Assembly (NCBI GenBank): GCA_043807765.1
Contig: JAZDFQ010000069.1
Coordinates: 62,001-126,000 of the forward strand
DNA: 64,000 bases
Direction of reading: 5' to 3'
DNA from: Stygiobacter sp043807765
Lineage (GTDB): Bacteria; Bacteroidota; Ignavibacteria; Ignavibacteriales; Melioribacteraceae
This document shows, one piece after another, positions 7,989 to 16,659 of this stretch (the first letter of the stretch is position 1; the number at the start of each line of letters is the position of its first letter). A program made the translations under genes and the position numbers. The notes under the pieces were generated by a model. The model was not told where the DNA came from. It did not search any database and saw only the letters and a list, made by a program, of their open reading frames with translations.

Positions 7989-9257
7989 TTAGTATTTGTA
8001 TTTAAGCCACTTTACAACTTCGCTCCATTTTGGTTTTTTGCCGGTGCGTAAAATTCCAACGCGGTAAATTTTTCCCGCTACCGGAAAGACGAAGAAGATT
8101 GCAACAATATTTACAACAATGCTAAGTGCGAGCTGCCAAATAGGAACTTCCACAATTGTCATCTTAACCGGCATAACCATTATAGATGTGAATGGAAGAA
8201 GCGCAGTTACATTTCCAATTGGACTGTTTGGATTCTGCATCATAGACATAGCCACAAAAAAAGGAATCATGATTAACATCATAACCGGCCACAAGCCAGA
8301 CTGTGCGTCTTGAGGGTTATCGAAGATGGAACCAACCATTCCAAATAAGCTAAGGAATAAAACTAATCCTACAGCAAAATTTACCATCAAAAAAATTACT
8401 TGAACGGCTTTAACGCTGACCATTATATCCTCTGGAAGTAAATTCATGGCGGGAGAAGCAACAGTTATCACGGTTGCCAACCAAATTCCCATTTGCATTA
8501 ACGCAGTAATAGCAGAGCCAATAATTTTTCCAGTCATCATTTCTCTTGGACTTACGGAAGAAAGAATAACTTCTACAATGCGGCTTGCTTTTTCTTCAAT
8601 AACAGATTGAAGCATCATTTGTCCCGACATTAGCAAACTGAGGTAAAGCAAGAAAGCAAAAACCCACGAAAGCGCCATACTACCAAAGCCTTCTTCTTTA
8701 ATGTTTTCGTCTTTGGAAACTTTGAAACCGTTAACTTCAACACCTTCACGCATAAATCTGAATTCTTCTGCAGAAAGAGCTTTGTTGTTAAAGTAGGCAG
8801 CTACCAAAACATTATTTATTGGTTCCTGCAAACTGCGGGAAAGAGACAAGTTGTTAGGAGATTTGGAATAGTATTCCAGTATTTTGTTATTAAAGACAGT
8901 ATCAGGAACAAAAACCACACCGGTTAACTTATCGCCAAGCATTGCAGTTTTGTTTTCGTCTAAATGTTTTTTCAGTTCATCGCGGTTCATTGTGTAAAAA
9001 TCAAAAGAAAACTTACCTTCCTTCATCAGATCAGATTTGGGATTTGTAAATTCTCTCTGAAATGATTGAGTAAGGTTCTGATCCTCGCAAACGATGTTTA
9101 ATTTGGAAGTGGCTTCATCCGTTACCAAAAGTGCTTGTACGCCAACTATTACAAACAAAAATACCGGAAACAGTATGGTTGTGAGAATGAAGGACTTTGA
9201 TAACAATTTTTCTTTTAACTCACGTTTAATAATTCCAAGGATTCTATAATTAAACAT
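7989..9257 (-). CDS. ABC-2 type export permease (NatB/YhaP-like)
   Basis: The open frame extends to 9290, but the ATG at 9257 is preferred. It has a strong GGAGG about seven bases upstream and overlaps the ATPase stop by 8 bases, the usual coupling of such pairs. About 422 residues. One N-terminal membrane span (FILTTILFPVFLFVIVGVQALL) is followed by a large extracytoplasmic domain (about 50-200). A cluster of five or so spans contains the ABC-2 motif EEKASRIVEVILSSVSPREMMTGKIIG. This layout matches sodium- or drug-export permeases NatB/YhaP. Substrate is unknown. It forms a transporter with the ATPase encoded upstream. Confidence 0.9.
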   Translation of the reverse strand: MFNYRILGIIKRELKEKLLSKSFILTTILFPVFLFVIVGVQALLVTDEATSKLNIVCEDQNLTQSFQREFTNPKSDLMKEGKFSFDFYTMNRDELKKHLDENKTAMLGDKLTGVVFVPDTVFNNKILEYYSKSPNNLSLSRSLQEPINNVLVAAYFNNKALSAEEFRFMREGVEVNGFKVSKDENIKEEGFGSMALSWVFAFLLYLSLLMSGQMMLQSVIEEKASRIVEVILSSVSPREMMTGKIIGSAITALMQMGIWLATVITVASPAMNLLPEDIMVSVKAVQVIFLMVNFAVGLVLFLSLFGMVGSIFDNPQDAQSGLWPVMMLIMIPFFVAMSMMQNPNSPIGNVTALLPFTSIMVMPVKMTIVEVPIWQLALSIVVNIVAIFFVFPVAGKIYRVGILRTGKKPKWSEVVKWLKYKY

Positions 9258-10167
9258 TGGCACCTCCTTCTTCTTGACCGGCATACTCAATAAAAATCTC
9301 TTGAAGCGAAATATCGTTCGCGTCGAATTTCTTTATGAGCACATTTCTTTCCATCAACAATTTAAGAAGCTGCTGTGTTTGGTTTGCTTCTTTCAGTCTA
9401 ATGCCGGTTGTGTTTCCGTAGTCTGCAATCTTTTCAACTATTGGATGCCCTTGTAAGAAGGAAATGTCTCCATCGTAGCTAAGGCTAACATTCTTTTGCG
9501 AGTGTTTAGCTTTAATCTCATTCAAAGAGCCTTTAAGAATAATCTTCCCGTGATCAATCATCGCAATGTGATCGCACATCTTCTCAGCAAAATCCATTAA
9601 GTGAGTTGAGAAGATTATTACTTTTCCATTGTTCTTCATTTCTAAAATAATGTCCTTAAGAAGATTTGTATTCACCGGATCGAGTCCGCTAAATGGTTCA
9701 TCGAGAATAATAAAATCGGGATCGTGAAGAATTGTTCCGATGAATTGTATCTTTTGCTGATTACCTTTTGACATATCTTCGATCTTTGATAAGCGGCGGT
9801 CATATAAATCAAACCTTTTTAAATACTCTTCCGCTTTTTTCTGAACCGGTCTGCCGGTTTTGCCTTTCAGTTCAGCAAAGTAAAGCAGTGTATCCATCAC
9901 CTTCATTTTCTTATAAAGTCCGCGCTCTTCGGGTAGATAGCCAACACGGTTTTTAAATTCTTGTCCAACTTTTACTCCTTTAAGAACAACATCGCCGTTA
10001 TCCGGCAAATAAATTCCCATCATCATTCTTATTGTTGTCGTTTTGCCGGCTCCGTTTCTTCCAATCAATCCGAATATTGATCCATCCGGAACCTCGAACG
10101 AAGCGTTATCTACCGCAACAACCTTATCGAATGTTTTAGTAAGATTTCTAACTTCAAGTGAATACAT
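9250..10167 (-). CDS. ABC transporter ATP-binding protein (NatA/YhaQ-like)
   Basis: A 305-residue ATPase. Walker A GRNGAGKTT is at residues 36-44, the signature variant MSKGNQQKIQ at about 132-141, Walker B FIILDEPFSGLDP at 152-164, and the switch His in FSTHLM. The C-terminal 80 residues are the extension common to the DUF4162/NatA group. The segment GYLPEERGLYKKM is typical of this subfamily. It drives the ABC-2 permease encoded by the overlapping downstream gene. The sequence does not show the cargo; a sodium or peptide/lipid exporter is possible. Confidence 0.93.
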   Translation of the reverse strand: MYSLEVRNLTKTFDKVVAVDNASFEVPDGSIFGLIGRNGAGKTTTIRMMMGIYLPDNGDVVLKGVKVGQEFKNRVGYLPEERGLYKKMKVMDTLLYFAELKGKTGRPVQKKAEEYLKRFDLYDRRLSKIEDMSKGNQQKIQFIGTILHDPDFIILDEPFSGLDPVNTNLLKDIILEMKNNGKVIIFSTHLMDFAEKMCDHIAMIDHGKIILKGSLNEIKAKHSQKNVSLSYDGDISFLQGHPIVEKIADYGNTTGIRLKEANQTQQLLKLLMERNVLIKKFDANDISLQEIFIEYAGQEEGGANV

Positions 10168-10229
10168 CTATCTCCCTTTTATATGTTAATGTTTCTTAAA
10201 TGAAATATAACAAGAACCGGATTAAAAAT

Positions 10230-10286
10230 AGATTAAGATTAAGAGCAAGAATAAGATCAAGAGAAACACATCCTTAATCTTAATCT
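10230..10286. repeat. AGATTAAGATTAAG hairpin repeat
   Basis: A perfect 14-bp inverted repeat: AGATTAAGATTAAG at 10230-10243 and its complement CTTAATCTTAATCT at 10273-10286. Between them lie AGCAAGAATAAGATCAAG-like words. It belongs with the hairpins near 54784 and 58397. It is intergenic, between the M13 peptidase and ABC genes. Confidence 0.75.
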
Positions 10287-10300
10287 AGCGAAACTAAGTC

Positions 10301-10397
10301 TTGTCATATTGAGTCCGGAACCATAGTGATGAAATATCTCAGTCCAATAATTTAAAAGAGACTCTTCTTCCCGATAAATCGGTACTCAGAATGACAA
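10301..10397. repeat. TTGTCATATTGAG...TCAGAATGACAA interspersed repeat, copy 1
   Basis: A 97-bp intergenic element bounded by TTGTCAT and ATGACAA. It contains GAAATATCTC, AGACTCTTCTTCCCG and TCAGAATGACAA. It lines up with the reverse complement of 26218-26314 along almost its whole length. No ORF; it looks like a non-coding interspersed or MITE-like repeat. Confidence 0.8.
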
Positions 10398-10403
10398 AAC
10401 CAA

Positions 10404-12452
10404 TTACCAAATTTTCACAATCTTATCTTCCGCAGCGCGCATTTTGTCGCCCGGCTTTACACCAAACGCTTCAAAGAATTCCGGCATGTTCATTAACGGT
10501 CCGTTAACTCTTTGCACACTTGGTGAGTGTACGTCCGTCTTAACTTGTGTTTTTAAATATTCATCGCGGGCATTGGTTGACCACACTTGTGCCCAGCCTA
10601 AGAAAAATCTTTGTGCCGAAGTGAAGCCGTCAATCATTTCATTCATTTTGAATTGTTCTGTTGTTTTGAATGCGGCATAAGACACTGTTAATCCGCCAAG
10701 GTCGCCAATGTTTTCTCCAAGTGTTAATGCACCGTTTACTTTGAATGTATCAACTACAACAAAGCCATTGTATTGATCAATTAGTTTCTTTGCGCGAGCT
10801 TGAAATTTATCGTTGTCTTCTTTTGTCCACCAATCTCTAATGTTTCCCTTCTCATCATACTTTCTTCCTTGGTCATCAAAGCCATGAGAAACTTCATGAC
10901 CAATCACCGCGCCCATTGCACCATAGTTAACCGCGTCATCTGCTTTTTGATTGAAGAACGGCGGCTGCAAAATTCCAGCCGGAAAAGTAATTTCATTCTT
11001 TGTAGGATTGTAAGAAGCGTTAACGGTCTGAGGACTCATAAACCATTCTTGTTTATCAACCGGTTTGCCAATTTTTGCAAGATTTTGTTTTCTTGCCCAA
11101 GCGCCAACACGTTCTAAATTTTTGTAGTACGAATCCCGAACAATTTCGAGTTCGCTGTAATCTCTCCATTTATCCGGATAACCAATCTTAACGCCAAAGG
11201 TTTCAAGTTTTACAAGGGCTTGTTTTTTTGTTTCGTCGCTCATCCACTGAGAACCTTTAATACTTTCGCCCATTGCAACAAGCAAATTATTTACAATTGC
11301 TTTTGCTCTTTGCTTTGCTTCCGGCGGAAAAGCTTTTTCAACATAAATCTGTCCAAGTAATTCACCTAAAGAACCGTTAACCGCTTGAACCATTCGTTTC
11401 CATCTTGGCTGCATTGCTTTTGCGCCATTTAAGAATCTCTGAGTAAAATCGAATCTTTCATTTACGAAAGCAGAGCTTAGTGAATTTGCGGATCCGCGCA
11501 GAACATTCCACTTCAAATATACTTTCCAATCATCTAGAGAAACTTCATCCATTGTGGAACTGAGCTGTGAGAAAAATTTTGGCTGGCTTACAACAAGAAA
11601 ATCCAAATTTGGCAATCCAATTAGCTCGAAATAGTTTTTCCAATTGAATGAACCGGAAAGTTTAATCAAGTTATCAAGAGTCATCTTGTTGTAAGTCTTT
11701 ACCGGATCGCGGTTTTCCAAACGAGTGTTTGAAGCTGCGGCAAGTTTGCCTTCTACGTTCATAATTGTTTTAGAATATTCAGCGGCAACTTCCGGAGCTA
11801 CATCAATCAACTTAAACATATTAGCTACATGAGAGGAATATTTTTCACGAATATCTTTCGAGCGTGAATCATCTTTCGTGTAATACTCAACATCAGGTAA
11901 ACCTAATCCGCCTTGAGATAAATAAGCTGTGTACATTTCACTTTTCTTTGCATCTACACTTGCACCAAAATTAAAAATCAATCCGTTGCCGTTTACATAT
12001 TCTTGCGCGAGATATTTAATCAAATCTTTTTTGTTTTGAAGCGCATCAATTTTTTTCAAATCGGGAGCGATTGGTTTATAACCCATTTTTTCTATGCGAA
12101 CAGAATCCATTGCCACCGCGTAGAAATCGCCAATCTTTTGTTTTGCCGCACCTTTTCCCCAAGATTGATTAGCGGCAGCTTCTTCAATAATTTTTCTCAA
12201 GATTAGATTATTATCTTCAGCTAAAATTGTAAAAGAGCCCCAGCGAACTTGATCATCCGGGATTGGATTGTTCTTTACCCAGCCGCCAACAGAATATTGA
12301 TAAAAATCTTGTGCCGGATTTGCCGACTTATCTAAATTTTTGAGATCAAAGCCGCTATTGCTCTGCGCGGATATTGTTCCATTAAGAACTAAAAACGAAT
12401 AAACGACAAGAAAAACAGCAGAAAGCCACCAAAGACTGCGTTTGGTTTGCAT
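10404..12452 (-). CDS. M13 family (neprilysin/PepO-like) zinc metallopeptidase
   Basis: A 682-residue protein with a signal peptide ending ISAQ near residue 30. The M13 N-terminal domain spans about 45-430 and the catalytic domain about 480-682. The zinc site is HEVSH (519-523), with the third ligand in ENIGDLGG (E580). The substrate-binding motif NASYNP lies upstream, as in neprilysin, and the family's VNGPLMNMPEFFEAFGVKPGD block is near the C-terminus. Length matches bacterial PepO/M13 enzymes, which cleave peptides of modest size in the cell envelope. It stands alone between a repeat-rich spacer and the TonB-type receptor gene. Confidence 0.95.
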   Translation of the reverse strand: MQTKRSLWWLSAVFLVVYSFLVLNGTISAQSNSGFDLKNLDKSANPAQDFYQYSVGGWVKNNPIPDDQVRWGSFTILAEDNNLILRKIIEEAAANQSWGKGAAKQKIGDFYAVAMDSVRIEKMGYKPIAPDLKKIDALQNKKDLIKYLAQEYVNGNGLIFNFGASVDAKKSEMYTAYLSQGGLGLPDVEYYTKDDSRSKDIREKYSSHVANMFKLIDVAPEVAAEYSKTIMNVEGKLAAASNTRLENRDPVKTYNKMTLDNLIKLSGSFNWKNYFELIGLPNLDFLVVSQPKFFSQLSSTMDEVSLDDWKVYLKWNVLRGSANSLSSAFVNERFDFTQRFLNGAKAMQPRWKRMVQAVNGSLGELLGQIYVEKAFPPEAKQRAKAIVNNLLVAMGESIKGSQWMSDETKKQALVKLETFGVKIGYPDKWRDYSELEIVRDSYYKNLERVGAWARKQNLAKIGKPVDKQEWFMSPQTVNASYNPTKNEITFPAGILQPPFFNQKADDAVNYGAMGAVIGHEVSHGFDDQGRKYDEKGNIRDWWTKEDNDKFQARAKKLIDQYNGFVVVDTFKVNGALTLGENIGDLGGLTVSYAAFKTTEQFKMNEMIDGFTSAQRFFLGWAQVWSTNARDEYLKTQVKTDVHSPSVQRVNGPLMNMPEFFEAFGVKPGDKMRAAEDKIVKIW

Positions 12453-12550
12453 ACTTAACTCCTTTCAAAATAAATGGTATTTAGATAGGATTAGACGACA
12501 GATTAGGGTGTTTAGTTTTACCCTATTTTAAAGACGCGGGATAAATAAAA

Positions 12551-12578
12551 GCCGCATAAGCTTTTTCTCTTATGCGGC
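12551..12578 (-). terminator. Rho-independent terminator after the TonB-type receptor gene
   Basis: A perfect 10-bp stem GCCGCATAAG / CTTATGCGGC with an 8-base loop. On the minus strand it is followed by TTTTATTTAT. It lies 26 bases past the stop of the leftward receptor gene. Confidence 0.85.
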
Positions 12579-12603
12579 ATCGGGAGTAATCAGCAAATGA
12601 AAA

Positions 12604-15042
12604 TTATAAGCCGCTGTTCACATTCAAATCAACTTGCTCGTTATTGCGGCGCTTGAAATTGTTGAAGTTATAGCTAAGCGTAAGATTAAATACCGGTGCT
12701 TCCGGTCTTATGTTTAAGTTAGATGTAAATCCGGTTCCGTTAGAAACTATGTTAAACTTTGTTTGTCCAAACAAATTCTGTGTGCTTAATGTGGCAATTA
12801 AACTACGTTCAAAAAATTCTTGCCGAACTGTAGCACCAATTATCATAAATGTTTTTATCTCGCCTTGCGATGTAACATTGCTAGGAAAATAATTTGCGAA
12901 GAACTGGAATCTTGTTGCGGCAGAAAACATAAAGGTTGTGTTTAATCTTGCATCCCAGCTAAATCGGTTTTGTCCGGCAATATCAAACTCCGGTTTTTCT
13001 TGCAAGTTGAAGTTGTACAAGTTCACTGCCGGATCCATTTTAAACCAAGGTGCAAATGTTATGTTGGCGGAAATTTCCGCGCCTACAGCAGTTGTGTTCA
13101 AAATATTTTCCGGAATAAGATTAATTTTTCCCGTGTTATCAAATTTTTGCAATTGTTCAACGCCTTCATCAGTTTTTCTAAAGTATGTTTGAGCAGTTAG
13201 ATAAACACCGTTAAATGATTTCTGGTAATTCAACTCAACAGAATGTGTAAACGAAGGACGTAAGTAAGGATTTCCGCCGGTTGAAGTGTAAGTATCAGAG
13301 AAATATGTGAACGGATTCAGCTGTCCGTCAAACGGTCTCTGAATTCTTCTGCTATAGCTGAATTGCATTTGCTGATCATCGGAAATCTTCTTGGAGATAT
13401 TCAACGTTGGAAACAAGTGTAGTTTTTGATAAGTGAAGTTTTCTTTTGTCGTAAGCTGTTCAAGTTTTCTATCGGTATATTCCAAACGCAACCCGGCTTG
13501 ATATTCAAATCCCAGAAGTTGATCGGAATAAGTTGTATAGGCAGCATAAATATTATTTCTGAAATCGAAATTATTTGAGTAACCGCTATTAATTAACCAT
13601 TGTTGAGCAACATTGTCAAAATCTCTGCTGATAATATCCATCTTTTTGTAAAATAGATTTGTTTGAAAACCGGCTTCAAAAGTATTCTTCTCGGTTAAGT
13701 TGTGTTTGTAATTCAATTTGATTCTTGAATCAATTCTTGAAGTATTGTTTTCCCTTCCTCTAAGTGAAGAAAATATTGTCCCATCGGAAAGAGAAGTGTT
13801 TTCGTTTGTTATTTGATTCGACGGTAATCTAAGCTTTGTAAATGTTGCTTCGAAGTAAAGATCGTTCACCTTTGGAGTGAAAATATTTGTCAAGTTAACA
13901 GAGCTATTGAAATATTCAGCGGTCGTCTTATTGTTATCGCTTGTCTTGGTAAACATAATTGGTGAATTTCCATTCAGCGCAACAGAACTATTGGTAGTTC
14001 CTACAAACATATTCATATCAGCGTAGCCATACGCGCCGTTAATTCCAAGCGTAAGCTTATCACTAAAATATCTATCGAAACCAAAGCGTGCGTTGTACCC
14101 ATCTCTCTTCTGGTGAAGATCTGCAACCGAATTAATCCCTGTAGTGCTTAACTGTGTGCGATCAATTGTAATGTCTTGCAGAAAATTATTCCGGCGGGCA
14201 TCTGCACCAACGGTAATGTTGTAACCATCAGATTTGTGACTGAAATTAAAATCACCGTTATATTTATCGCGAGAGCCCGCTCCACTGTTTACCATTCCAC
14301 TTGTACTGGAAAGATTTGTTTTCTTTGTAACGATATTAATTATTCCGGCGGTTCCTTCAGCATCATACTTGGCAGATGGATTCGTAATGATTTCGATGTT
14401 ATCAATTGTGTTTGCCGGAATTTGGCGCAGAGCGTCTGTTCCTTGCAGAACACTTGGTCTTCCATCAACCATAACGGTGAAACTTCCGCTGCCTCTCAAC
14501 GTTAGGTTTCCGTTTGCATCAACTTGAACTGATGGCTGGTTTTGCAAAACATCAACAGCTGTTCCGCCGGTTGCAGCTAAGTTTTGACTAACGTTTACAA
14601 CTTTTTTATCAATTTTGAATTCAACAGCACTTCGTTCTCCAACAACTTCGGATTCCTTTAGCTGCACCGCATCAGATTGCAGTTTAATCTCTTTAAGATT
14701 CACAACATGGTTGTTTTCCGTGATTTCAACATCACTTAAATCTTTTTTCTTGAAACCAACAAAAGTTACATTGAGAATATATGTTCCGGTTGGAATCCCG
14801 CGAAGAGCAAACTCTCCATTTTTATCAGTAGCAATTCCGCTAACCATTTGAGAGTTTTGTTTTGAAAGAAGAATAACGCTTGCGTATTCTATCGGTGAGT
14901 TGGAAGAAGCATCTATAATTTTTCCGGTTACAATTCCTTGGTTTGCCGGTTTTGTTGTGTTCAAGGCTAATTGCTGTCCGGCTTGTGCGTAAATGTTAAG
15001 CGAAAAAACTGTTAGCAGTACTAAAAGGCAAATCTTCTTCAT
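12604..15042 (-). CDS. TonB-dependent receptor-like outer-membrane beta-barrel protein
   Basis: An 812-residue protein with a signal peptide ending IYAQ near residue 20. A carboxypeptidase-regulatory-like domain follows (about 37-115: VTGKIIDASSNSPIEYASVIL, GEFALRGIPTGTYILNVTFVGF). Next comes a plug domain (about 150-245: QNQPSVQVDANGNLTLRGSG, then VMVDGRP and ITNPSAKYDAEGTAGIINI). The rest is a long series of amphipathic strands ending in an aromatic-rich LSYNFN-type C-terminus. This is the outer-membrane protein beta-barrel family 3 architecture of Bacteroidota. It may take up a ligand, but no SusD partner is adjacent and the substrate cannot be stated. Confidence 0.9.
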   Translation of the reverse strand: MKKICLLVLLTVFSLNIYAQAGQQLALNTTKPANQGIVTGKIIDASSNSPIEYASVILLSKQNSQMVSGIATDKNGEFALRGIPTGTYILNVTFVGFKKKDLSDVEITENNHVVNLKEIKLQSDAVQLKESEVVGERSAVEFKIDKKVVNVSQNLAATGGTAVDVLQNQPSVQVDANGNLTLRGSGSFTVMVDGRPSVLQGTDALRQIPANTIDNIEIITNPSAKYDAEGTAGIINIVTKKTNLSSTSGMVNSGAGSRDKYNGDFNFSHKSDGYNITVGADARRNNFLQDITIDRTQLSTTGINSVADLHQKRDGYNARFGFDRYFSDKLTLGINGAYGYADMNMFVGTTNSSVALNGNSPIMFTKTSDNNKTTAEYFNSSVNLTNIFTPKVNDLYFEATFTKLRLPSNQITNENTSLSDGTIFSSLRGRENNTSRIDSRIKLNYKHNLTEKNTFEAGFQTNLFYKKMDIISRDFDNVAQQWLINSGYSNNFDFRNNIYAAYTTYSDQLLGFEYQAGLRLEYTDRKLEQLTTKENFTYQKLHLFPTLNISKKISDDQQMQFSYSRRIQRPFDGQLNPFTYFSDTYTSTGGNPYLRPSFTHSVELNYQKSFNGVYLTAQTYFRKTDEGVEQLQKFDNTGKINLIPENILNTTAVGAEISANITFAPWFKMDPAVNLYNFNLQEKPEFDIAGQNRFSWDARLNTTFMFSAATRFQFFANYFPSNVTSQGEIKTFMIIGATVRQEFFERSLIATLSTQNLFGQTKFNIVSNGTGFTSNLNIRPEAPVFNLTLSYNFNNFKRRNNEQVDLNVNSGL

Positions 15043-15120
15043 GGCAACTATCTCTTTGTTTTTGTATTAGGACGATGTAGAAACAAAAAAAGTTACAACC
15101 ATGACAATTTTTTACATTTA

Positions 15121-15156
15121 TAAAAAAAACCGGCTTCGTTTGTTACAAAGCCGGTT
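15121..15156 (-). terminator. Rho-independent terminator of the arg operon
   Basis: Stem AACCGGCTT / AAGCCGGTT (9 bp) with an 11-base loop. On the minus strand it runs straight into a tract of eight T residues. It is about 75 bases beyond the argH stop and is the likely end of the argCJBRGH transcript. Confidence 0.85.
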
Positions 15157-15170
15157 ATCTATATATGGGC

Positions 15171-15207
15171 GGGTTTGATAAATCAAACCCCTACATTTTT
15201 TGTAGGG
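15171..15207. repeat. Double palindrome GGGTTTGAT.. / CCCTACA..
   Basis: GGGTTTGAT and ATCAAACCC (perfect 9 bp, two-base centre) share their last C residues with CCCTACA and TGTAGGG (7 bp, five-T loop). The compound palindrome resembles small REP-type intergenic elements. It sits between argH and its terminator. Confidence 0.55.
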
Positions 15208-15229
15208 ACTTTATTCATGAAGTCCAATA

Positions 15230-16600
15230 TCATTTGAGTTTCTTTTTCCAGAATTGTAGCTGCTTTTCAACTTCCGCCGGCGAGGTGCTGCCTTGCGAAA
15301 GTTTATTCTTTACGCTTGTTCTTGAAGTGAGAAGTTTGAAAATATCTTCTTCAAACTTTGTTGAGAATTGTTTGTACTGCGCTATTGTAAGCCCATCTAA
15401 TTTTTTATTGCTATCAACACACGCAGCTACAATTTCACCAATTATTTCATGCGCTTTTCTAAACGGAACTTGCTTGCGCACCAGATAATCCACCAAATCG
15501 GTTGCTAGCAGTAAATCACCATCTAGTTCTTTTTCAAAGCGCTTCTTATCAAACTTTGTATTCTTTAAAAGCTCGGTTGCCATGTTAAGACAATCTTTTG
15601 TTGTATCAACGGCTCCAAGCAAATGAACTTTATCCTCTTGCATATCACGGTTATAAGCAAGCGGAAGCGATTTCATAATTGTTAGAATACCAAATAGAGC
15701 GCCGTAAACACGACCAACTTTTCCGCGTATTAATTCGGCAATGTCGGGATTTTTTTTCTGCGGCATTAAACTGCTTCCGGTTGCAAAAGAATCATCAATT
15801 TGAGCGAAAGAATTTTCTTGCGAGCTCCACAGAACCATTTCTTCTGAAAAGCGGCTAAGGTGCATCATTATTATTGAGCACGCATTAATCAATTCTATAA
15901 CAACATCACGGTCAGCTACCGCATCAAGAGAATTTACAATTACGCTATTCATTCCAAGAAGTTTAGCAGTGTATTCGCGGTCTATCGGAAGAGTTGTTCC
16001 GGCGAGCGCGGCTGCCCCTAAGGGCGAATTGTTTGCGCGCTTCATGCAGTCGTTAAGCCGTTCAACATCACGGTCTAACATCGAAACGTATGCAATCAAA
16101 TGATGTGCAAACAAAAGCGGCTGCGCACGTTGCAAATGCGTGTATCCGCTTATGATAGTATCTTTATGCTGCTGTGCTTGTTTAAGAAGCGTACGCTGAA
16201 AAAGTTTAGTAAGCTTAATAAGATTAGCAATTTCTTTGCGCATGTAAAGCCGTTCATCAAGCGCAACTTGATCGTTTCTGCTGCGCGCTGTGTGCAGCCG
16301 CTTGCCGCGCTCGCCAATCTTATCAACCAGCCGCTCTTCTATCAGCGAATGAATATCTTCCTTCTGCCAATCAAACTTTAGCTTACCGGAAGAAATTTCT
16401 ATTCTGATTTCTTCTAGTGCTTTCAGAATCGCGTTACCATCGTTGCTGGAAACAATTTTTTGTTTCATCAACATCTTAACGTGTGCTTTGCTTCCGTCAA
16501 TATCTTCGTTGTAAAGTTTTCCATCCACATCAAGTGAAGCCGAAAACTTTAACGCGCCCTTATCAAAACTTTTCTTAAACCTGCTGTTCCATAGTGCCAT
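15230..16600 (-). CDS. argH: Argininosuccinate lyase
   Basis: A 456-residue protein of normal length. It splits argininosuccinate into arginine and fumarate, the last step of arginine synthesis. The fumarase/aspartase superfamily signature GSSLMPQKKNPD is at residues 275-286. The substrate motifs LHTARSRNDQ (about 102-111) and SGYTHLQRAQP (151-161, with the catalytic-region His) are present. It is the final gene of the leftward argCJBRGH cluster, 59 bases after argG. A terminator follows at 15121-15156. Confidence 0.98.
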   Translation of the reverse strand: MALWNSRFKKSFDKGALKFSASLDVDGKLYNEDIDGSKAHVKMLMKQKIVSSNDGNAILKALEEIRIEISSGKLKFDWQKEDIHSLIEERLVDKIGERGKRLHTARSRNDQVALDERLYMRKEIANLIKLTKLFQRTLLKQAQQHKDTIISGYTHLQRAQPLLFAHHLIAYVSMLDRDVERLNDCMKRANNSPLGAAALAGTTLPIDREYTAKLLGMNSVIVNSLDAVADRDVVIELINACSIIMMHLSRFSEEMVLWSSQENSFAQIDDSFATGSSLMPQKKNPDIAELIRGKVGRVYGALFGILTIMKSLPLAYNRDMQEDKVHLLGAVDTTKDCLNMATELLKNTKFDKKRFEKELDGDLLLATDLVDYLVRKQVPFRKAHEIIGEIVAACVDSNKKLDGLTIAQYKQFSTKFEEDIFKLLTSRTSVKNKLSQGSTSPAEVEKQLQFWKKKLK

Positions 16601-16659
16601 TGTTATTCCATTTTTTATCTTTTTGTCTAACCGCTATTAGCTAACTGCTTGTCCCTTCT

